A DNA stretch of 64,000 nt from Apium graveolens (lineage: Eukaryota; Streptophyta; Magnoliopsida; Apiales; Apiaceae). Numbering within the stretch: the first letter of the stretch is position 1; each line of letters opens with the position of its first letter. The notes under the pieces are model-generated. The model was not told the origin of the DNA, searched no databases, and saw only the letters and a program-made list of their open reading frames with translations. Location of the stretch: NCBI RefSeq assembly GCF_009905375.1, contig NC_133650.1, positions 148,459,346 to 148,523,345 of the forward strand, in the 5' to 3' direction. The translations under genes and the position numbers were made by a program. Positions 59,104 through 64,000 of this stretch are shown piece after piece.

Positions 59104-60388
59104 TGGAAAGAGGAATCATGGTTTAAACCGCACAAGAAACAAGAAACAGTGGACTGTTCAAGTACGAATACCATTAATCCTAATCATAGTGACTATTAAT
59201 CTTCCACTTCAACATATTCTAGTTCGAACTGAGACTGTTATCAAATTTTATTCACAGATAACCCAAGTAAAGGATTAGACTGAGAAATCAGAACTTAGAC
59301 CTATACCAGAACTTAACAGTCATCAGAACATAATTTCTTAACTCGAAAAAGGAATGCCCATCTTAGTAAATCCTCATACAATTTCTGAGTTATAGACTTC
59401 AGAACTTAATCATCAGAACGTGTAACTAGAACTTGTCCTCAGAATTTGTGCAAAAATGACATAATGACTGTTTATCTAAAATAACATAGACCACCACAGA
59501 AATTTTCATCATTCAGATAAAGTGATTAGTGTGTGCATTAAGCTAAATAACAGACAAAGAGTAAAGTCTGATTCACTTCAGTACATCTTAGAAATAAGGC
59601 ATAACTAAAATTTTGCTAAAGAGCTGTCATTGTCCTGAAACCTACTGATGAATGAGTTCATGCTTGAGTCCACCTCAACTGTTTTGTGCTAATTTTATGC
59701 ATCTTTTGAAATTCTATTTTACAGTGGCTTCTCAGTGTAAGTGAGTCACGACTGTTTATCAGAATTTATGCTATTATCAGAGTATTTCTCCAGTAATCAT
59801 AGAGTGTGAAAAGTCACCAAGAAAATATTTTGCTTTTCTAATGCATATCTACTTAATACCAGCAATGCACTTGGGTCGTCCCTTCCACATTTTTACTCTA
59901 GATCTCAAAGGAGTACCTGATTTTATTCTTTGATCTTTTTGCTCTTTCTTTTGATAAGTGAGGTTTATCAACACTTAGTACATTCAGCAGTTTTACTAGT
60001 ATCAGAACTTAACAGATGAGTAGCATTATTCTAATTTGTGACTTAGTAATAAGATATACAAAGTAAACTTAACTAAGCTCAATTATCAGAATTTGCTAGT
60101 GTCATAGGGTTTCCACTGAAATAATTACTTCTTACATGGAATCATTTGTTTATTGAAGACTACTAGGTCAGTATCTAGCACAGTTATCCTCATAGGATTG
60201 AATAGGTACTTGAACAGATATATCACTTATCATAGTTTAGAAACATATATCAGACAACAATCAGTACTTAAAGATATTTATCAATTAAGCACAGAATACA
60301 CAATGAGATTAATTCTGTAAATACTGAGCATAAAGTCTGATAACACAGAACAAGACTAAGCAAATTTAGAGAAAGAACCTGAAACCAT
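59104..60388. other. Spacer between pol and the small ORF in C
   Basis: Non-coding, with many ATCAGAACTT-type words. It parallels 21340-22400 of A and, in part, 41347-41399 and 41800-42040 of D. The direct repeat GTCATCAGAA at 59319-59328 pairs with one at 58413-58422, bracketing the small-ORF module. Confidence 0.6.
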
Positions 60389-63300
60389 TCAAAGTTCATT
60401 TACCAATCTTGTAAAAGTAGCTTCACACAGTGGTTTTATGAAGATATCTGCTAGTTGTTGATCTGTGGGAACAAAATGCAATTCCACTATACCTTCATCC
60501 ACATGTTCCCTGATGAAGTGGTACCTGATGCTGATGTGCTTTGTCATAGAGTGTTGAACTGGATTACCTGTCATGGCAATAGCACTTTGATTATCACAGT
60601 AAATAGGGATTTTAAAATATGTTAACCCATAATCCAGTAACTGATTCTTCATCCAAAGAATCTGTGCACAACAGCTTCCTGCAGCAATATACTCTGCTTC
60701 TGCAGTTGATGTGGAAATTGACTTTTGTTTCTTGCTGTACCAAGAAACCAATCTGCGCCAAGAAATTGGCAGCTTCCACTTGTGCTTTTCCTGTCAATTT
60801 TACAACCTGCAAAATCTGCATCTGAGTAACCTATTAGTTTAAAATCTGATTCTCTAGGATACCATAATCCCAGAGCAGCTGTTCCTTTAAGATACTTAAA
60901 GATTCTTTTTACAGCTGTTAAGTGAGGTTCTCTTGGATCTGCTTGAAATCTTGCACAAAGACAGGTAGCATACATGATATCAGGTCTACTAGCAGTTAGA
61001 TAGAGTAGAGAGCCAATCATACCTCTGTAGTCAGTAATATCTACTGATTTACCGGTATCCTTATTCAGTTTTGTCGCAGTGGCCATTGGAGTGGATGCAC
61101 TTGAACAATCTTGCATTCCAAATTTCTTCAGCAAGTTTCTGGTGTACTTGGTTTGACAAATAAAAGTGCCTTCCTCATTCTGCTTGACTTGAAGGCCCAG
61201 AAAATAGCTAAGTTCCCCCATCATACTCATCTGATATCTTGACTGCATTAGTTTGGCAAACTTTTTGCAAAGTTTGTCATTTGTAGATCCAAAAATGATA
61301 TCATCAACATAAATCTGGACCAGAAGTAAGTCCTTTCCATGGTTGAGGTAGAACAGTGTTTTGTCTATTGTCCCTCTGTTGAATCCACTTTCCAGAAGAA
61401 ACTGAGCTAAAGTCTCATACCATGCTCTAGGAGCTTGCTTAAGTCCATAAAGTGCTTTATCAAGCCTATAGACATAATCTGGATGTTTGGTATCTACAAA
61501 ACCTGGAGGTTGTTCAACATATACCTCCTCCTCCAATTCTCCATTGAGAAAAGCACTTTTCACATCCATTTGAAAGACAGTAAACTTTTTGTGAGCAGCA
61601 TAAGCCAAGAATATCCTTATGGCTTCTAACCTAGCAACTGGTGCAAATGTTTCATCATAATCAATTCCCTCCTGTTGAGAATATCCTTTTGCAACCAGCC
61701 TTGCCTTATTCCTTGTAATTATGCCATCACTGTCAGTTTTGCTTCTGAATACCCACTTTGTACCAACAACAGACCTATTTTTTGGTCTTGGCTCTAGGGT
61801 CCAGACTTTGTTTCTTTCAAATTCATTCAACTCTTCCTGCATTGCTTGCACCCAATCAGCATCTTGAAGAGCTTCTTCCACTTTCTTTGGCTCAGTCTGA
61901 GAGAGAAAAGAATTGTAAAGACATTCATTTGAAGTACATGTTCTAGTTCTGACACCTGCATCAGGATTTCCAATTATCAAATCAGGTGTATGTGATTTTG
62001 TCCACTTCCTTGCAGATGGAAGGTTTTTCTCTAGAACTGGATGCTCCCCCAAGATCCATGCTATTTTCATTTTCATTTTCTGATGCTCCCCCTGAAACTA
62101 TGCTCTCTGAGTTGGATTCTTCAGTATTTAGATTTTCAGCACTATCAGAACTTGGCTTATCAGGACTTGACGAATCAGAACTTGAAGAGCCAGATGCATG
62201 TTCTGATGTTTCTTGAGATGTGGTAGAATCTTGAGTATGCTCCCCCTGCATAGGTGCATCTTTCTTTGACGTAGTCTCCACAGTTTCAATAACATCAGAG
62301 TTTAATCCATCAGAGTTTACAGTATCAGGACTTAGACTGTCAGGATTTTCTGTATCAGAATTTGAGTCTTCATTTTCAAATCTCAGCTGATCATGGTCAA
62401 TGAAATCTTCAAGACCAGTAATATTTTTGTCATCAAAAGAGACATTGATAGATTCCATGACCACTTTTGTTCTCAAATTATAGACTCTGAAGGCTTTTGT
62501 GGAAAGTGGATATCCAACAAAGATTCCTTCATCAGCTTTTAGATCAAACTTTGATAGCTGTTCAGGATGAGTCTTGAGAACAAAACACTTGCATCCAAAT
62601 ACATGAAAATATTTCAGATTTGGCTTCTTTTTCTTCACCATCTCATATGGTGTTTTCCATGCTTGTTAATGAGTGTTGCATTTTGAGTAAAACAAGCAGT
62701 CTGTACAGCTTCAGCCCAGAAATAGGTTGGAAGCTTTGCTTTTTCAAGCATTGTACGTGCAGCTTCAATGAGAGTTCTATTCTTCCTTTCAACAACTCCA
62801 TTTTGCTGTGGAGTTCCAGGAGCAGAAAATTCCTGCTTTATTCCATGGCTTTTGCAGAACTCTTCCATTATCAAATTCTTGAACTCAGTGCCATTATCAC
62901 TCCTTAAAACTTTCACAGAGTCTTTGACCATTTTATCCAGATGTTTGATATGATCAATCAAGGTTGATGCAGTTTCACTTTTTGTATGCAAGTAATACAC
63001 CCATGTGTATCTGGTGAACTCATCCACTATGACCAACGCATACTTCTTCTTTGCAATAGACATGACATTTACTGGACCAAATAGATCAACATGTAGTAGA
63101 TGATAAGGCTCAAGAACTGATGATTCAGTCTTGCTCTTGAATGAAGATTTTCTTTGTTTGGCTTTCTGACATGAATCACAAAGACCATCAGGAGCAAATA
63201 CTGTGTTTGGCAATCCTCTCACAAGATCTTTCTTGACCAGTTCATTTATATTGTTGAAATTTAAATGAGAGAGTTTCTTATGCCAATTCCAGCTTTCTTC

Positions 63301-63705
63301 AATTGATGCTCTACTCATCAGACAGATTGCAGAACCATCAGTACTTGTTGAAAGCTTAGCTTCATATATGTTACCACGCCTGTATCCTTTCAGAACAACT
63401 TTGCCTTTAGATTTACTCACAATTTCACAGTGTTCTTCAAAGAAATCAACATGATAACCTCTGTCACAGATTTGACTTATACTCAGTAGGTTGTGTTTAA
63501 GTCCTGAGACTAGAGCTACTTGTTTAATTCTGACATTTCCAAGATTGATATTGCCATATCCCAATGTTTTTCCAATGTTGCCATCTCCATAAGAAACACT
63601 TGGGTCAGCTTTCTCCACAAAGTCTAATAGCAGGGCCTTATTTCCAGTCATATGTCCTGAACATCCACTGTCCAGAACTAGAATATTTTTCCTGTTGCCC
63701 TGCAA
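60389..63705 (-). pseudogene. pol: pol of element C (nearly complete)
   Basis: After an in-frame TGA (63706-63708) pol reads LQGNRKN. Protease LDSGCSGHMTGNK is near 63680. Integrase holds VDLFGPVNVMS, DEFTRYTWVYYLH, RSDNGTEF and QQNGVVERKNRT (63090-62790), then KCFVLKTHPEQLSKFDLKAD near 62560. A Ser/Asp/Glu-rich hinge occupies 62450-62050. RT has [30 protein letters not shown] and the catalytic [12 protein letters not shown] near 61310. RNase H has [13 protein letters not shown] near 60700 and DIFIKPLCEATF near 60420. Only three one-base breaks are visible: near 62655, near 62028 and near 60754. It ends at TGA 60389-60391. Catalytic motifs are intact, so it is the youngest-looking pol here. 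Confidence 0.9.
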
Positions 63706-63717
63706 TCACAAAGACCA

Positions 63718-64000
63718 CTAATTATTAATTTTAAGGACCCAGACTTGCTTGGATCCTTTGGCCTCATTAAGTTTATTAACATTTGCAGCGGATTTAGCAT
63801 CAGAGTTTATGTTAACAATTTTTTTATTAGAACTTACACTATCAGACTTTGAATCAGAATTTACACTAGAAGGAATAATGGAAACTTTCTTCAAAGAAGG
63901 TTTTATTTGATAATAATCATAGTACAAGCTATGATATTCCTTACAAGTATAAATGGAATGCCATAAACTACCACAATGAAAACAAGGATTTTGTGGTTTG
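63718..64000 (-). pseudogene. gag: C-terminal end of gag of element C (partial)
   Basis: It is open from the window edge: the PQNPCFHCGSLWHS knuckle segment near 63990-63950, then YYDYYQ and a Ser/Asn/Lys-rich tail. It ends at TAG 63718-63720, four codons before the TGA that precedes pol. It is in the same frame as pol. The rest of gag lies beyond the window. Confidence 0.8.

Larger units (their letters stand above)
53430..64000 (-). mobile_element. Element C: Sirevirus-like copia copy, 3' part (runs off the right edge)
   Basis: Minus strand. 3' LTR 53430-54044, polypurine tract, ORF3 (57953-54253), small ORF (58923-58648), spacer, pol (63705-60389) and the end of gag (to 64000). The 5' LTR and most of gag lie beyond the window. 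The left flank is CCTGG. It is the same family as A and D, with the fullest 3' arrangement of the three. Confidence 0.92.

Overview
The window is plant nuclear DNA, almost certainly from a flowering plant and probably a eudicot. It is AT-rich and built of nested LTR retrotransposons, with one small intron-containing host-type gene and no bacterial or organellar features. A family-level guess (Apiaceae or a related asterid) rests only on a general impression of the elements and is weak. Nearly every long reading frame is retroelement-derived and most are broken.

Layout. (1) 1-14611: a tandem, LTR-sharing array of a Ty3/gypsy element on the minus strand ('G'). It has two LTRs of about 4.2 kb (686-4877 and 10314-14611), one complete internal region (4878-10313) and the start of a second (1-685). 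The coding remnants are scrambled and dead although the LTRs are nearly identical. (2) 14612-31330: an old minus-strand Ty1/copia Sirevirus-like element ('B'), cut by G in its integrase end and by a complete second Sirevirus-like element ('A', 16387-28716, TSD AACTA) inside its zinc-knuckle region. (3) 31331-31938: AT-rich spacer with a MITE-like element and a TA microsatellite. (4) 31939-50083: another Ty3/gypsy element on the minus strand ('E') with LTRs of about 3.5 kb. Its 5' LTR is invaded and partly replaced by a plus-strand fragment of the Sirevirus family ('D', 41347-47664). (5) 50084-53429: the only non-LTR stretch, with Helitron-like ends and a predicted three-exon gene (52078-52692). 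(6) 53430-64000: a third Sirevirus copy ('C', minus strand), running off the right edge.

How the parts work together. A, C and D are copies of one Sirevirus lineage: gag with three zinc knuckles, pol (protease, integrase, RT, RNase H), a long 3' spacer, then a 3' coding block before the polypurine tract. That block holds a very long unknown ORF (ORF3, about 1240 aa) and, in C and D only, an 89-91 aa ORF just downstream of a good TATA box. The small ORF is intact in both copies and differs mostly at synonymous sites, whereas gag, pol and ORF3 carry stops and frameshifts. This accessory module with its own apparent promoter is the best candidate for something undescribed. It is missing from A exactly between two copies of the direct repeat GTCATCAGAA.

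All alignments here were made by eye between copies inside the window. No database search was possible, and family names come from recognised motifs.
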